A stretch of DNA of 64,000 bases from Solibacteraceae bacterium (GCA_021324015.1 JAJPJX010000121.1:1-64000), one strand, 5' to 3'; positions 16,969-25,865 are shown, numbered from the stretch's first letter. Notes: generated from the sequence alone by a model not told the origin. Numbers and translations: made by a program.

Positions 16969-18486
16969 ATGGAATTCCTAGCCAACAGCTTGTTGGAGCT
17001 GATCACTCAGACCTCCACGAATCTCCCGCCGGATGTGCGTGCCGCCATGTCGCTGGCCGCGGGCACGGAGACGCCGGGCACGCAGTCCTCGCAAGCCCTG
17101 AACATCATTCTTTCCAACATCGACATGGCCCACGACGACGAGGGGCCCATTTGCCAGGACACTGGCATGCCGACCTTCGTGATTCACACGCCAGTGGGCG
17201 TCAATCAACTGCGGATCAAGAAGACCATCCACGAGGCCATCGCCGAGGCCACGCGGCTGGGCAAGCTGCGGCCCAATTCGGTGGATTCCATCACCGGCAA
17301 GAACAGCGGAAACAACCTGGGCGCGGAAACCCCGGTGTTGCACTTCGAACAGTGGGAGGAGGACGAGATCGAGGTCAAGCTGGTTCTGAAGGGGGGCGGC
17401 TGCGAGAACAAGAATATCCAGTACTCGGTGCCCTGCAACCTGGATCACCTGGGGCGCGCCGACCGCAACCTGGAGGGCGTGCGCAAGTGCATTCTGCACG
17501 CGGTGTGGCAGGCGCAGGGCCAAGGCTGCTCGCCGGGGGCCATCGGCGTGTGCATCGGCAGCGACCGGGCGCACGGCTATGAGCTCGCCAAAGCGCAGTT
17601 GTTCCGCACGCTGGACGACACGAATCCGGACCCGCTGCTGGCGAAGCTGGAAGCCGAAATCATGGAAGAAGCCAACCGGCTGGGTGTGGGAGCCATGGGC
17701 TTCGGCGGCAAGGCGTCGCTGATCGGGTGCAAGATCACTGCCGCCAACCGCCTGCCGGCCAGCTTCTTCGTCTCGGTGGCTTACGATTGCTGGGCGTTCC
17801 GGCGGCTGGGCGTGCGCCTGGACGCGGCCACGGGAGCCATCACGAAATGGCTGTATCGCGACCCCGAGCGGCCGGTGGAACGTATGACCAGGGCCGAAGG
17901 ATTCCCGCTGACGGGCCGCGAGGTGGTCCTGGCGCCGCCTCTGAGCGAGGCGCAGATGCGCGCGCTCAAAGTGGGCGACGTGGTGCTGATCAACGGCGAG
18001 ATGTTCACCGGCCGGGACAACGTGCACGCGTACCTGATGAAGAATCCTCCTCCGGTGGACCTGCACGGAGCGGTTCTATACCACTGCGGTCCGGTGATGT
18101 TAAAGGAGGGCGACCGCTGGGTGGTGAAAGCCGCGGGGCCGACCACCAGCATCCGCGAGGAGCCCTACCAGGCGGACATCATCAAGCGCTACGGCGTGCG
18201 CGCGGTGATCGGCAAGGGCGGCATGGGGGCCAAGACCCTGGCCGGTTTGCAGGAGGCCGGCGCCGTGTACCTCAACGCCATCGGCGGCGCGGCGCAGTAT
18301 TACGCCCGCACGGTGGAGGAGGTGCCGGCAGTCTACCTGATGGAGTTCGGCATTCCGGAAGCTATGTGGCACCTGCGGGTGCGGGGCTTCGCCGCGATTG
18401 TCACCATGGACGCGCATGGCCACAGCCTGCACGCCGACGTGGAGAAGGCGAGCGGGGAAGCGCTGGCGGAATTACAGCGGGCATGA
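16969..18486 (+). CDS. fumA: Fumarate hydratase, class I
   Basis: Iron-sulfur fumarase that interconverts fumarate and malate in the TCA cycle. The 505-aa chain contains both the alpha part (CQDTGMPTF near 62; GGCENKN near 144; CIGSDR near 195, giving the 4Fe-4S cysteines) and the beta part (GKGGMGAKT near 417) fused in one protein. The end overlaps the next gene by ATGA. The pairing with a fucose-activating enzyme has no metabolic logic I can see. Confidence 0.93.
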   Translation: MEFLANSLLELITQTSTNLPPDVRAAMSLAAGTETPGTQSSQALNIILSNIDMAHDDEGPICQDTGMPTFVIHTPVGVNQLRIKKTIHEAIAEATRLGKLRPNSVDSITGKNSGNNLGAETPVLHFEQWEEDEIEVKLVLKGGGCENKNIQYSVPCNLDHLGRADRNLEGVRKCILHAVWQAQGQGCSPGAIGVCIGSDRAHGYELAKAQLFRTLDDTNPDPLLAKLEAEIMEEANRLGVGAMGFGGKASLIGCKITAANRLPASFFVSVAYDCWAFRRLGVRLDAATGAITKWLYRDPERPVERMTRAEGFPLTGREVVLAPPLSEAQMRALKVGDVVLINGEMFTGRDNVHAYLMKNPPPVDLHGAVLYHCGPVMLKEGDRWVVKAAGPTTSIREEPYQADIIKRYGVRAVIGKGGMGAKTLAGLQEAGAVYLNAIGGAAQYYARTVEEVPAVYLMEFGIPEAMWHLRVRGFAAIVTMDAHGHSLHADVEKASGEALAELQRA

Positions 18487-21400
18487 GTGACCTGGCCCGC
18501 ATCGCCAACCTGGCACGAAGCGGGTACGTACATCGCATCGCCGGCGGCCCTGGCGCCGTCCCCTGGTGGACGGCCGTGCTGATCACGGCCAGTTCGGCGC
18601 GCCAGGCCGAGCGGTACCACGAAGAGATCCGGCGCCGGTGCGAGGACGGCAAGGTCCCTGGGGGTGTCTTCTATCTGGCTGTGCCGGACCCCGACGACCA
18701 GCGCATCGGCAGCGGCGGGGCGACCTTCCACGCGCTGCGCCAGCTCGCCGAACGCACTCTTTGCGGCGCGGGGGCGCGGGGACCGCGCTCGCTGGCGTCG
18801 TGGTGGGCGGGACAACGCGTTCTCATCATCCATTCGGGCGGGGATTCCCGCCGGCTGCCGCAGTACTCCCTGGCGGGAAAGCTGTTCAGTGCCCTGCCGG
18901 TGAAAACCCCGTGGCGCGAGACCAGCACGGTGTTCGACGAGTTTCTGGCGCTTTCCACGCCCTGGGCGCAGCGCCTGGCTGGGGGCCTAGTGGTGGCGTC
19001 CGGCGACGTCATTCTCACCTTCGATGCAGCGCAACTGGACTGGGAGCGGCGCGGTGTGTGCGGTGTGGCGATTCGCCAGCCGGTGGAGGTTGGCACGCAG
19101 CACGGCGTGTATATCGCCGACGAACGCGGGCGCGTGCACTGGTTCCTGCAAAAACCCACGCTGGCGCAGGTGCAGGCTTCGGGTGGTCTGCTGCCGGAGG
19201 GAAACGTGGCCGTGGACAGCGGCTTACTACGCTTCGCTCCGGACGTGGCCGCGCGCCTGATGCGGCTGGCCGGGGTGCAACGCGCGGGCGAGCGGTGGGA
19301 ACTCGCGCCCGGCATTCTGGACCGCGCGCGCCCCGGCGCGCGGGTGATTGACCTCTACGAACATGTCACGCTGGCGCTCACGGGACAGTGGCGCCCGGAG
19401 CGGGGCGAGGCGTGGAGCAAACTGGCCGACGTTCTATATGGTCTGCCGTTCTGGTGCTCGGTGGTGGATGGCGACTTCACTCATGTGGGCACCACGCGGC
19501 ATTTCCGGCGGCTGATTACGGAAGAGACCGGCTTCACCGAACGCTACGCCGCGGAGCACCGGCTGGACACGATGAACCCTCCGGAGGTGAGCGGGTCCGG
19601 AGTGCTGATCGACAGCGCGCTGGCGGCCGGCGGCGAACTGGGCGCGGGTGTGGTGGCCATCGAATGCGACCTGGAGACTCCCGTGCAAGCGGCCGCGGGG
19701 GCAATGCTGCACGGGCTCACGGGGATCGAAGCGCCGGTGGAAGTGCCTCGGGACACGGTGGTGCACCAGGTGCCCGTGGCGCTCACGGACGGAGTGCGCG
19801 GCGTGGTAATCCGGGTGTACGGGGTGGAGGACGATCCCAAGGCGGGCATGGAATCCGGCCACGCCACTTGGTTCGGGCGGCCCCTGGCGGAGGCTTGTGA
19901 CGCCTTGGGGCTGGACCACGAAGACGTCTGGGCGGGCATCCCCGCCGGCGAGCGGTCATTGTGGAACGCGCGGCTGTTTCCGGTAGGAAGCATCGCCGAG
20001 GCTTGGGACTGCGCCCGCTGGATGATGCAGGTGGAAGAGAGCTATGCGGCGGAGCGCTGGCGGCAGGCGCGGCGGCTCTCCCTGGCGGAGAGCGCTCAAT
20101 GGGCGGACACACGGGCGCTGGACGACGCGCGCACACAGCGCCTCCAGACCAACTGGCGGTTGACGGCGGTTTCCCTGGCGAAGGCGGGCACGGACATCCG
20201 GCCGCTGCTGGCGCACGCGCCGGGCATTCCACCTCTTGCCGCCACGGGCCGCTCGCTGGCCCAGCAAGCCGCCGGCCTGGAGCCGCGCGCTCCCACCGAG
20301 TCGGCCAGCCAGTACTTTCAGGCGAGCCTTTTCTTGAGGCAGGCCGGGCTGGCGGAGGAGGCGGAACGGGCGCGAGGCGAGGCCTTCGCTGCGGTCCGCC
20401 GCGCGGTGGACGCCGGGACGGGCGAGTGTGAATTTCCACTGGCGGGACGGGAGTGGCGCTATCCCTCAGTGAGCGTCTCTGCGCCGCCGCGCCTGGACCT
20501 GGGCGGCGGCTGGTCCGATACCCCGCCCTTCTGCCTGGACTGGGGCGGGACCGTGCTGAACATGGCCGTGGAACTCAACGGCGCATATCCGATCCGCACC
20601 ATGGTCCGCCGGCTGGACCGGCCAGTGGTGCGCTGCGTTTCCCGGGACGGGGGCGAGAGCGCTGAGTTTCGTTCGGCGGCGGAGATCCTGGCCTACCCTT
20701 CGCCCGGCTCGCCATTTTCGATCTCGCTGCACGCTTTGCGCATGGCCGGCGTGGTGCAACCAGGCGAGTGCCTGGAGCGCACCCTGGAGCGCCTGGGCGG
20801 CGGCGTGGAGATCGAAACGGAAGTGGACCTGCCGATGGGCTCCGGCCTGGGGACCAGCAGCATCCTGGCGGCCACAGTGGTGCGGGCGCTGGCGGAGATG
20901 CTGGCCTGCCCGCTGACCGACCAGGCGCTGAGCAACCAGGTGATGTGCCTGGAACAGCGCATGACCACCGGCGGCGGCTGGCAGGACCAGGTGGGAGGCA
21001 TCTTTCCGGGCGTCAAGCTGGCGCTCAGCGGGCCGGGGTTGCGGCAGCGCGTGCGCGTGGAGCCCATCGGCTGGAGCGCGCGGCGCGAGGCGGAGTTTCT
21101 AGAACGCTTCGTGCTTTATTACACGGGCATCCGCCGCCTGGCCAAGGATCTGCTGGCGCAGGTGGTGAGTAGTTACCTGGCCCGCGAAGTGGCCACCGTG
21201 CAGGTGCTGCACAGCATCAAGACGCTGGCCCTGGAAATGGCCTACGCGCTGCGGCAGGGGGAGTGGGATTACCTGGGGCAGTTGATCGCGCGGCATTGGG
21301 AGCTGAACCAGGTGCTCGATCCGCACACCTCCAGCGCACCCATCAACTCGCTGCTGCGGGAACTGCGTCCGCACCTGGCGGGCGCCAAACTGGCGGGCGC

Positions 21401-21563
21401 GGGCGGCGGCGGATTTCTGATGCTGCTGGCCAGAAGCGCGCGGGAAGCCGCCGTGCTGCGGGAACGCCTGGCGGCCCGGAACGGGGGCGCCTCCGGGAAG
21501 CTGTGCCAATTCCGTATCGCACACGAAGGACTGCGGGTGACCCACGGCGTGGCGGCGGGTTGA
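18483..21563 (+). CDS. fkp: Bifunctional L-fucokinase/GDP-L-fucose pyrophosphorylase
   Basis: Salvage enzyme converting L-fucose to fucose-1-phosphate and then to GDP-L-fucose. The 1026-aa protein has an N-terminal pyrophosphorylase (HSGGDSRRLPQYSLAGK near residue 117) and a C-terminal GHMP kinase: PRLDLGGGWSDTPPF near 668, ATP loop LPMGSGLGTSS near 783 and AGAGGGGF near the end. Order and length match the Bacteroides FKP type. ATG overlaps the fumarase stop. It would supply GDP-fucose for surface polysaccharide or glycoprotein. Confidence 0.9.
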   Translation: MSDLARIANLARSGYVHRIAGGPGAVPWWTAVLITASSARQAERYHEEIRRRCEDGKVPGGVFYLAVPDPDDQRIGSGGATFHALRQLAERTLCGAGARGPRSLASWWAGQRVLIIHSGGDSRRLPQYSLAGKLFSALPVKTPWRETSTVFDEFLALSTPWAQRLAGGLVVASGDVILTFDAAQLDWERRGVCGVAIRQPVEVGTQHGVYIADERGRVHWFLQKPTLAQVQASGGLLPEGNVAVDSGLLRFAPDVAARLMRLAGVQRAGERWELAPGILDRARPGARVIDLYEHVTLALTGQWRPERGEAWSKLADVLYGLPFWCSVVDGDFTHVGTTRHFRRLITEETGFTERYAAEHRLDTMNPPEVSGSGVLIDSALAAGGELGAGVVAIECDLETPVQAAAGAMLHGLTGIEAPVEVPRDTVVHQVPVALTDGVRGVVIRVYGVEDDPKAGMESGHATWFGRPLAEACDALGLDHEDVWAGIPAGERSLWNARLFPVGSIAEAWDCARWMMQVEESYAAERWRQARRLSLAESAQWADTRALDDARTQRLQTNWRLTAVSLAKAGTDIRPLLAHAPGIPPLAATGRSLAQQAAGLEPRAPTESASQYFQASLFLRQAGLAEEAERARGEAFAAVRRAVDAGTGECEFPLAGREWRYPSVSVSAPPRLDLGGGWSDTPPFCLDWGGTVLNMAVELNGAYPIRTMVRRLDRPVVRCVSRDGGESAEFRSAAEILAYPSPGSPFSISLHALRMAGVVQPGECLERTLERLGGGVEIETEVDLPMGSGLGTSSILAATVVRALAEMLACPLTDQALSNQVMCLEQRMTTGGGWQDQVGGIFPGVKLALSGPGLRQRVRVEPIGWSARREAEFLERFVLYYTGIRRLAKDLLAQVVSSYLAREVATVQVLHSIKTLALEMAYALRQGEWDYLGQLIARHWELNQVLDPHTSSAPINSLLRELRPHLAGAKLAGAGGGGFLMLLARSAREAAVLRERLAARNGGASGKLCQFRIAHEGLRVTHGVAAG

Positions 21564-21586
21564 GGAGGGGAAGTTCCGCGAGGCAA

Positions 21587-22555
21587 ATGCGAACCAGACG
21601 GTTGGGCAATAGCGACATGGACCTCACGCCGATCGGGGTCGGCGCCTGGGCGATGGGAGGCGGCGGGTGGGCCTTTGCCTGGGGGCCGCAGGATGACGAG
21701 GACTCGATCCGCGCCATCCGCAAAGCTCTGGATGCCGGGATCAACTGGATCGACACCGCGGCAGTTTACGGGTTGGGCCATTCCGAGGAAGTGGTGGCAC
21801 GGGCGCTGGACGGCGTGGCGAACCAGCCCCACGTTTTCACCAAGTGCGCGCGCATCTGGAATGCGCGCGGCGAGATCGGCAAGTCTTTGAAGGCGGATTC
21901 CATCCGGCGCGAAGCCGAAGGCAGCTTGCGGCGGCTGCGGCGGGAGGTGATCGATCTCTACCAGATCCACTGGCCCGAGCCGGACGAGGACCTGGAGGAG
22001 GGCTGGAGCACGCTGGCCGAGTTGCAGCGGGAGGGCAAGGTTCGGTGGATCGGTGTTTCCAACTGCAGCGCCGCGCAGATGCAGCGGGCCGAGCGCATCG
22101 CGCCGGTCACTTCGCTCCAGCCGCCGTATTCGATGCTCGCCCGCGAGGTAGAGGCGGAGACGCTGCCTTTCGCCGGGAAGCAGGGCATCGGAGTGATCGT
22201 CTATTCGCCTATGCGGAACGGCTTGCTCAGCGGGGGCATGACGCGCGAGCGGGTGGCGGCGTTGCCGGAAGACGATTTCCGCCGCAACCGGCCGGATTTC
22301 CAGGAGCCGCGGCTCTCCCGGAACCTGGAACTCGTGGAGGGGCTGCGCGCGATCGGGAGGCGGCATGGGCGCACGCCGGGCGAGGTGGCCATCGCCTGGA
22401 CGCTGCGGCACCCCGCGGTGACCGCGGCCATCGTGGGGATGCGCTCGGCGCGGCAGGTGGACGGCGTGCTGGGTGCGGCGGAGTTTCGCCTGAGCCTGGC
22501 GGAAGAGGCAGAGATCGAGGCGCTTCTCGCCGTGCAGACGGCCCCTATTTCTTGA
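21587..22555 (+). CDS. Aldo/keto reductase
   Basis: A second AKR of 322 aa, distinct from that at 11538. Catalytic residues are seen in NWIDTAAVYGLG (D, Y), HVFTKCAR (K) and LYQIHWPEP (H). The C-terminal IVGMRSARQVDGVLGA is the cofactor-binding loop. ATG 21587 follows a GCGAGGC site, 24 nt from the fucokinase gene, so it may be in the same operon and reduce or oxidise a sugar (for example an L-fucose dehydrogenase-like step); that is inference from position. Its end overlaps the convergent next gene by 11 nt. Confidence 0.85.
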   Translation: MRTRRLGNSDMDLTPIGVGAWAMGGGGWAFAWGPQDDEDSIRAIRKALDAGINWIDTAAVYGLGHSEEVVARALDGVANQPHVFTKCARIWNARGEIGKSLKADSIRREAEGSLRRLRREVIDLYQIHWPEPDEDLEEGWSTLAELQREGKVRWIGVSNCSAAQMQRAERIAPVTSLQPPYSMLAREVEAETLPFAGKQGIGVIVYSPMRNGLLSGGMTRERVAALPEDDFRRNRPDFQEPRLSRNLELVEGLRAIGRRHGRTPGEVAIAWTLRHPAVTAAIVGMRSARQVDGVLGAAEFRLSLAEEAEIEALLAVQTAPIS

Positions 22556-23462
22556 GCTCGGCGTCCAGGATGGGCTTCAGGCTGCCGAGGTCCAGCCGGC
22601 CGTTGTAACGCTTGCCGTTGATGAAGAAGGTGGGGGTGCCTTCCACACCGGCGGTATCGCCGTCGGCAATGTCGCGCTCGATGGTCTTCTTGAACCGGCC
22701 GGAATCCAGGTCGGCGGTGAAGCGCGGCATGTCCAGGCCGATTTCCTGCGCCCAGGCAAGCATGTGCTCGCGGGAGAGGCTGCGGAAGTTTTCAAACAGC
22801 TTGTCGTGCATCTGCCAGAACTTGTCTTGCGCCTGCGCGGCCAGCGCCGCTTCGGCGGCGAGTTCCGCGTGTGGGTGATTGCTGAGCGGGAACTGCTTGT
22901 AGACCAGGCGGGCGTCGCGCGAATAGGCCTGCAGCACGCCGGCGATTTCGAGGCGCGCTTTCGCGCAGTAGGGGCACTCGAAGTCGGAGAATTCCACCAC
23001 CGTGATGCGCGCATGCTGCGGACCGCGCACGGGCGCGCCCTGGATGGGGATTGTCACGGGATCGCCCAGGATGCGATGGGAGGCGGCGGCGCGGCGCGCG
23101 AGTTCCGAGTTGGCGAGGGCGTCGCGCACCTGCTCCGCCGTCTTGCCTTCGGCGACTCCCTTGACCACCATGGCAGCCAGGGCGCGGCTGAATGAGCAGG
23201 AGGGATCGAGGACCCGGCATTGCGCGATCTTCATGGCGCAGCCGCAGACGCACTCCTCCTGGCGGAGAATCGCCAGGGCGCGCGTTTTCTGCGCCGGCGT
23301 GAGGCCCCCGAAATCCACCAGCGGCAGATCCGTGGCCGTTTGCCAGGCGTCGGTGGAAGGCGTGTTCTGAGCCGCCGGGGAGAGGGAAGGCGCCAGCCAC
23401 AGGCTGAGCAGCAGGACGGGGCCGGCGAGGGAACGCAACAGACAGCGGGGCATTTCTTCCAT
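22545..23462 (-). CDS. DsbA/thioredoxin-like exported disulfide protein
   Basis: A 305-aa exported protein. The N-terminus has a signal peptide (LLRSLAGPVLLLSLWLAPSL). The middle holds a cysteine-rich segment (CVCGCAMKIAQC) typical of a small domain fused to DsbA-like proteins. The C-terminal thioredoxin fold has the active site CPYC in FSDFECPYCAKARLE and the cis-Pro in GVEGTPTFFING. Role: thiol oxidation or isomerisation outside the cytoplasm. ATG 23462 and ATG 23453 are both possible starts. Confidence 0.85.
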   Translation of the reverse strand: MEEMPRCLLRSLAGPVLLLSLWLAPSLSPAAQNTPSTDAWQTATDLPLVDFGGLTPAQKTRALAILRQEECVCGCAMKIAQCRVLDPSCSFSRALAAMVVKGVAEGKTAEQVRDALANSELARRAAASHRILGDPVTIPIQGAPVRGPQHARITVVEFSDFECPYCAKARLEIAGVLQAYSRDARLVYKQFPLSNHPHAELAAEAALAAQAQDKFWQMHDKLFENFRSLSREHMLAWAQEIGLDMPRFTADLDSGRFKKTIERDIADGDTAGVEGTPTFFINGKRYNGRLDLGSLKPILDAELKK

Positions 23463-23566
23463 TATGGAGGAATCGGGCGAGGTAAGGGGCGGGGGCAGGA
23501 GCGCGGGCGTTCCCGGCTTTCGGAAAGTCGCACCGAAGCGGCGGTTTTGTTACACTGAAGACTCCC

Positions 23567-23642
23567 GGCCAGGTAGCTCAGTTGGTAGAGCGCAGCCCTG
23601 AAAAGGCTGGCGTCGGCGGTTCGATTCCGTCCCTGGCCACCA
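23567..23642 (+). tRNA. tRNA-Phe (GAA)
   Basis: The full cloverleaf is visible: acceptor arms GGCCAGG/CCTGGCC, T-arm GTTCGATTC, anticodon loop CTGAAAA giving anticodon GAA, and an encoded CCA at the 3' end. Length 76 nt. A TACACT -10-like box lies 11 nt upstream. tRNA genes are common phage integration sites, and phage genes begin within 2 kb. Confidence 0.97.
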
Positions 23643-23712
23643 CCCCAAGCCATACAAAACAAAATACTTTCACGTCCGATTGACTCGGCACAAATGTCTC
23701 AAAAAGCAGCGC

Positions 23713-23734
23713 CGGAGTCCAAACGGAGTCCAAA
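23713..23734 (+). repeat. Tandem 11-bp repeat downstream of tRNA-Phe
   Basis: CGGAGTCCAAA occurs twice head to tail without a mismatch (23713-23723 and 23724-23734), 70 nt past the tRNA. Short direct repeats next to a tRNA attachment site can be integrase arm sites; no integrase is in the window, so this is speculative. Confidence 0.5.
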
Positions 23735-23800
23735 TCCCGAGGTGAGTCTCGATTCCCGGTAGGGATATTGTCACCCACGTAAGTATCGTAATCACACGGA

Positions 23801-23923
23801 TTTGGGGATAGTGGGACAGTGGTGACCGTATTTCCAGAATCTTCCTCGTTGTCGTGGACGACGACGAGGAAGATTTTTTGTCTCTATATATGGAGATCCG
23901 TCCCACCCGTCCCCTGCGTCCCC
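23801..23923. repeat. Hairpin-bearing repeat element, copy 1
   Basis: Similar to 24264-24373. Inside it, 23838-23855 and 23858-23875 form an 18-bp inverted pair with only one G-T wobble, followed on the plus strand by six T (23874-23879), so this copy also reads as a rho-independent terminator for rightward transcription. Shared blocks with copy 2 are GGGACAGT upstream and GGAGATCCGTCCC downstream of the hairpin. Confidence 0.7.
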
Positions 23924-23981
23924 ACCGTTGGCGCTTGGGGGCGCGGCCGTTGGTAGTTCGCTGTTTCCGTGGCCCTGACCA

Positions 23982-24185
23982 TTAGAGACGCTTTCTCCGC
24001 TTCAGGAACGCGAGACAGTCTAGGCTTGGGTTCTTGCCCATCTTCGGCACGACGGAGACAAGCTCCCAACCATCGACGCCTTCCGCATTCAACGTTGCTC
24101 GGCTCTCCTCAATCCCATCCTTCACGCTTAACTGGAGGGGCAGGAGTTCGTATTCCCAAATGACTGCTTCGCTCGCGTCTGGCAT
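23982..24185 (-). CDS. Small DUF4177-like protein
   Basis: A 67-aa protein with the DUF4177 layout: an initial WEYELLPL strand, then GVDGWELVSVVP and a closing CLAFLKRRKR strand. Function of the family is unknown. ATG 24185 is chosen because AGGG lies 7-10 nt upstream; the frame stays open to ATG 24260. It is flanked on both sides by the hairpin elements at 23801-23923 and 24264-24373. Confidence 0.6.
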   Translation of the reverse strand: MPDASEAVIWEYELLPLQLSVKDGIEESRATLNAEGVDGWELVSVVPKMGKNPSLDCLAFLKRRKRL

Positions 24186-24263
24186 ATTGAACACCCTATC
24201 ACCAACCAGACGGGATAGTGGACTCCGCATCGTCAAGTGGGATGAACCGCGCCACCGCATAGG

Positions 24264-24373
24264 TTTGGGACCATCGGGACAGTCCGTTGGCTCTCGGAAA
24301 TCTTCGCCGTCTTCCTCGAAGAAGACGAAGATTCTTTGCCTCTATACAGGGAGATCCGTCCCGTGCGTCCCAC
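24264..24373. repeat. Hairpin-bearing repeat element, copy 2
   Basis: Diverged direct copy of 23801-23923. The hairpin is AATCTTC (24299-24305) with GAAGATT (24327-24333) plus an inner GTCTTC/GAAGAC pair and a 3-nt bulge; the stem sequence differs from copy 1 but pairing is kept, which suggests selection on structure. No T-run follows. Confidence 0.65.
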
Positions 24374-24425
24374 GGGCTTCGTTCGCGGTCCTAGCAGCGA
24401 GTGGTGAACCCAACGAGAGCAGCCA

Positions 24426-24454
24426 TTGCGCGCTCTCCTGAGCGGCGGTATGAT
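24426..24454 (+). promoter_or_regulatory. Candidate sigma70-type promoter
   Basis: TTGCGC (24426-24431), a 17-nt spacer and TATGAT (24449-24454) lie 22 nt ahead of the GTG of the following gene. A small GAGAGC/GCTCTC inverted repeat (24415-24420, 24432-24437) straddles the -35 box and could be an operator. Confidence 0.55.
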
Positions 24455-24476
24455 GCTCGGCATAAGAGGAGCGCAC

Positions 24477-25181
24477 GTGAAAGCAGCGACACTTCTTCTG
24501 GCATTGCTCCTGGCCGGGGCTGTAGGTGCCCAGGCCGAATCACGTTTCAGCCGGCCTGTCATCAAGCCCGTGAACGACAAGGAGCTGGCACACTTCAAGT
24601 TGGACGGAAACAATATTGCCGTTCAGTCCAAAGGCTCCATTGGGGTAAGCTGTATTGTCTATCGCGGCACAAAGCGGTATTACGTTGAGATAGGCGTCCT
24701 GAATCAATCCGACGCGCCAATCGCTCTCCAGCGCGGTTTTGCTCGGTTCACGAAACCGGGATACACGGTGTTCCAGAGCGACACCATTGCTTCAGCGATG
24801 GACGTATCCGCAAGTGTTGCCGGCCCGTTCGTACCAGCGCCGCCACCGCCTCCGACGACAACAACCACGTACAACGCCACGGCGACCACCTACGGGAACA
24901 CAACTCAGGTGCAAGGGACGGCAACGACCACGAACAACGCGGGATGGTACCAGTTAGGACAGGCAATCGCCGCACGCCGGTACTACGCAGCCCAATCGAG
25001 AGAGCAGAGCTTCGCTACGTATTTGCAAATGTTCGCCAATGAGCAGCAAACCTTGGAAATCGCGCCGAAAGGCGTTCAACTCTATATCTTCACTTTCGAG
25101 CAGATCAAAAACAAGAAGGCACCATTCACCGTGACGATTCAGGTAGCTGACCAACAGTTCACGTTTGCTTACAAAGAGTAG
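24477..25181 (+). CDS. Exported protein of unknown function with Thr/Asn-rich linker
   Basis: A 234-aa protein read from GTG 24477, which has AGAGGAG just upstream and begins a clear signal peptide (VKAATLLLALLLAGAVGAQA). Residues about 30-115 look beta-rich; a low-complexity linker of Pro, Thr and Asn follows; the C-terminal part contains EQIKNKKAPFTVTIQVADQQ. No catalytic motif is seen and I do not recognise the family. It has its own promoter-like sequence and probably belongs to the host or an older insertion. Confidence 0.7.
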   Translation: MKAATLLLALLLAGAVGAQAESRFSRPVIKPVNDKELAHFKLDGNNIAVQSKGSIGVSCIVYRGTKRYYVEIGVLNQSDAPIALQRGFARFTKPGYTVFQSDTIASAMDVSASVAGPFVPAPPPPPTTTTTYNATATTYGNTTQVQGTATTTNNAGWYQLGQAIAARRYYAAQSREQSFATYLQMFANEQQTLEIAPKGVQLYIFTFEQIKNKKAPFTVTIQVADQQFTFAYKE

Positions 25182-25319
25182 CGATCGGTTCCCAGGGGCC
25201 ATTTTTTGCCGCAGCGAGCTTCAGTCGGTCGCCAACCGTCACCACTCCACATCACCGAGGCCCGGTTCTCGGCGGGCATTTTTGCGCGCATCTCCTTGAT
25301 TCCGCACGAAATAAAAACA

Positions 25320-25349
25320 TTGACGAGCAATTACGTTTTTTGCGATAGT
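25320..25349 (+). promoter_or_regulatory. Candidate early promoter
   Basis: TTGACG (25320-25325) and GATAGT (25344-25349) with an 18-nt spacer. It points at the small-gene block that begins at 25466 and would leave a leader of about 110 nt. Confidence 0.45.
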
Positions 25350-25407
25350 CTGGATGGCCATAGGGCCGCAGGCAGCGCGTGGCGCCGGGGCACCACGAAT
25401 CCACAAC

Positions 25408-25430
25408 CCTCCCGCATCTGAGTCGGGAGG
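25408..25430 (+). promoter_or_regulatory. Leader stem-loop
   Basis: CCTCCCG (25408-25414) pairs with CGGGAGG (25424-25430) over a 9-nt loop, 35 nt ahead of ATG 25466. No T-run follows, so it is more likely a leader structure than a terminator. Confidence 0.4.
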
Positions 25431-25465
25431 CGTGTCGCCTCAATCCCCAACACACCGAGATCCAA

Positions 25466-25834
25466 ATGACCGTGCCGTTGTATTCCTACGAGCATGAGTT
25501 CCAAGGCTACATCGCCGAGCGGTACGCGCTGAGGCTGGAGGCGCAGGGCGTCGCGCAGGTCATCCGGCAGAAGGGCGGCGCCGAGAAGGGAAAGATCCGC
25601 CGCGTGGTATTGCATCGCCGGCCTGGCGATCCGAAACTCAGCGTCCTTCGCGATTACCAGGGCCAATCGTACTCGTATCGACAAGAGCTGGACGATGGTC
25701 ACCAGCCGTGGGCGTTGCGCCCGCTCGGTCACCGCATCAGGCGGGACCAGAGCTGCGAGTACAGCCTGGCGCCTGCCGCAGCGCGGCCGATCTTCCTGCG
25801 CGTGGTGCTCGATTGCCTGGTGTCGGCGGCGTGA
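25466..25834 (+). CDS. Phage-type hypothetical protein
   Basis: A 122-aa protein starting MTVPLYSYEHEFQGYIAERYA. The frame is open further upstream but that part overlaps the leader hairpin and reads as non-coding. No family recognised. It is the first gene of the early block and is followed by a 99-nt gap. Confidence 0.5.
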   Translation: MTVPLYSYEHEFQGYIAERYALRLEAQGVAQVIRQKGGAEKGKIRRVVLHRRPGDPKLSVLRDYQGQSYSYRQELDDGHQPWALRPLGHRIRRDQSCEYSLAPAAARPIFLRVVLDCLVSAA

Positions 25835-25865
25835 TGGCGCTTAATGCTTCGATGGGTCCTCCCCG

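Larger units (their letters stand above)
23643..23981. other. Gene-free stretch after tRNA-Phe
   Basis: No convincing gene is seen on either strand. It holds the 11-bp tandem repeat at 23713-23734 and the first hairpin element at 23801-23923. Base composition is lower in G+C than the flanks. Confidence 0.5.
25182..25465. other. Intergenic region before the phage early genes
   Basis: No gene is seen. It contains a candidate promoter (25320-25349) and a stem-loop (25408-25430) in what would be the leader of the first phage-type gene. The left prophage edge probably falls here or in the stretch between tRNA-Phe and 25181. Confidence 0.4.

Noticed and set aside
23670-23906. 78-aa minus-strand frame reading through the first hairpin element
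   Set aside because: The Ser/Thr run comes from the palindrome itself, which also gives a similar peptide in the second element; no ribosome site.
23643-25465. CRISPR array or integron near tRNA-Phe
   Set aside because: Repeats are only two-copy, unevenly spaced and without spacers of fixed length.
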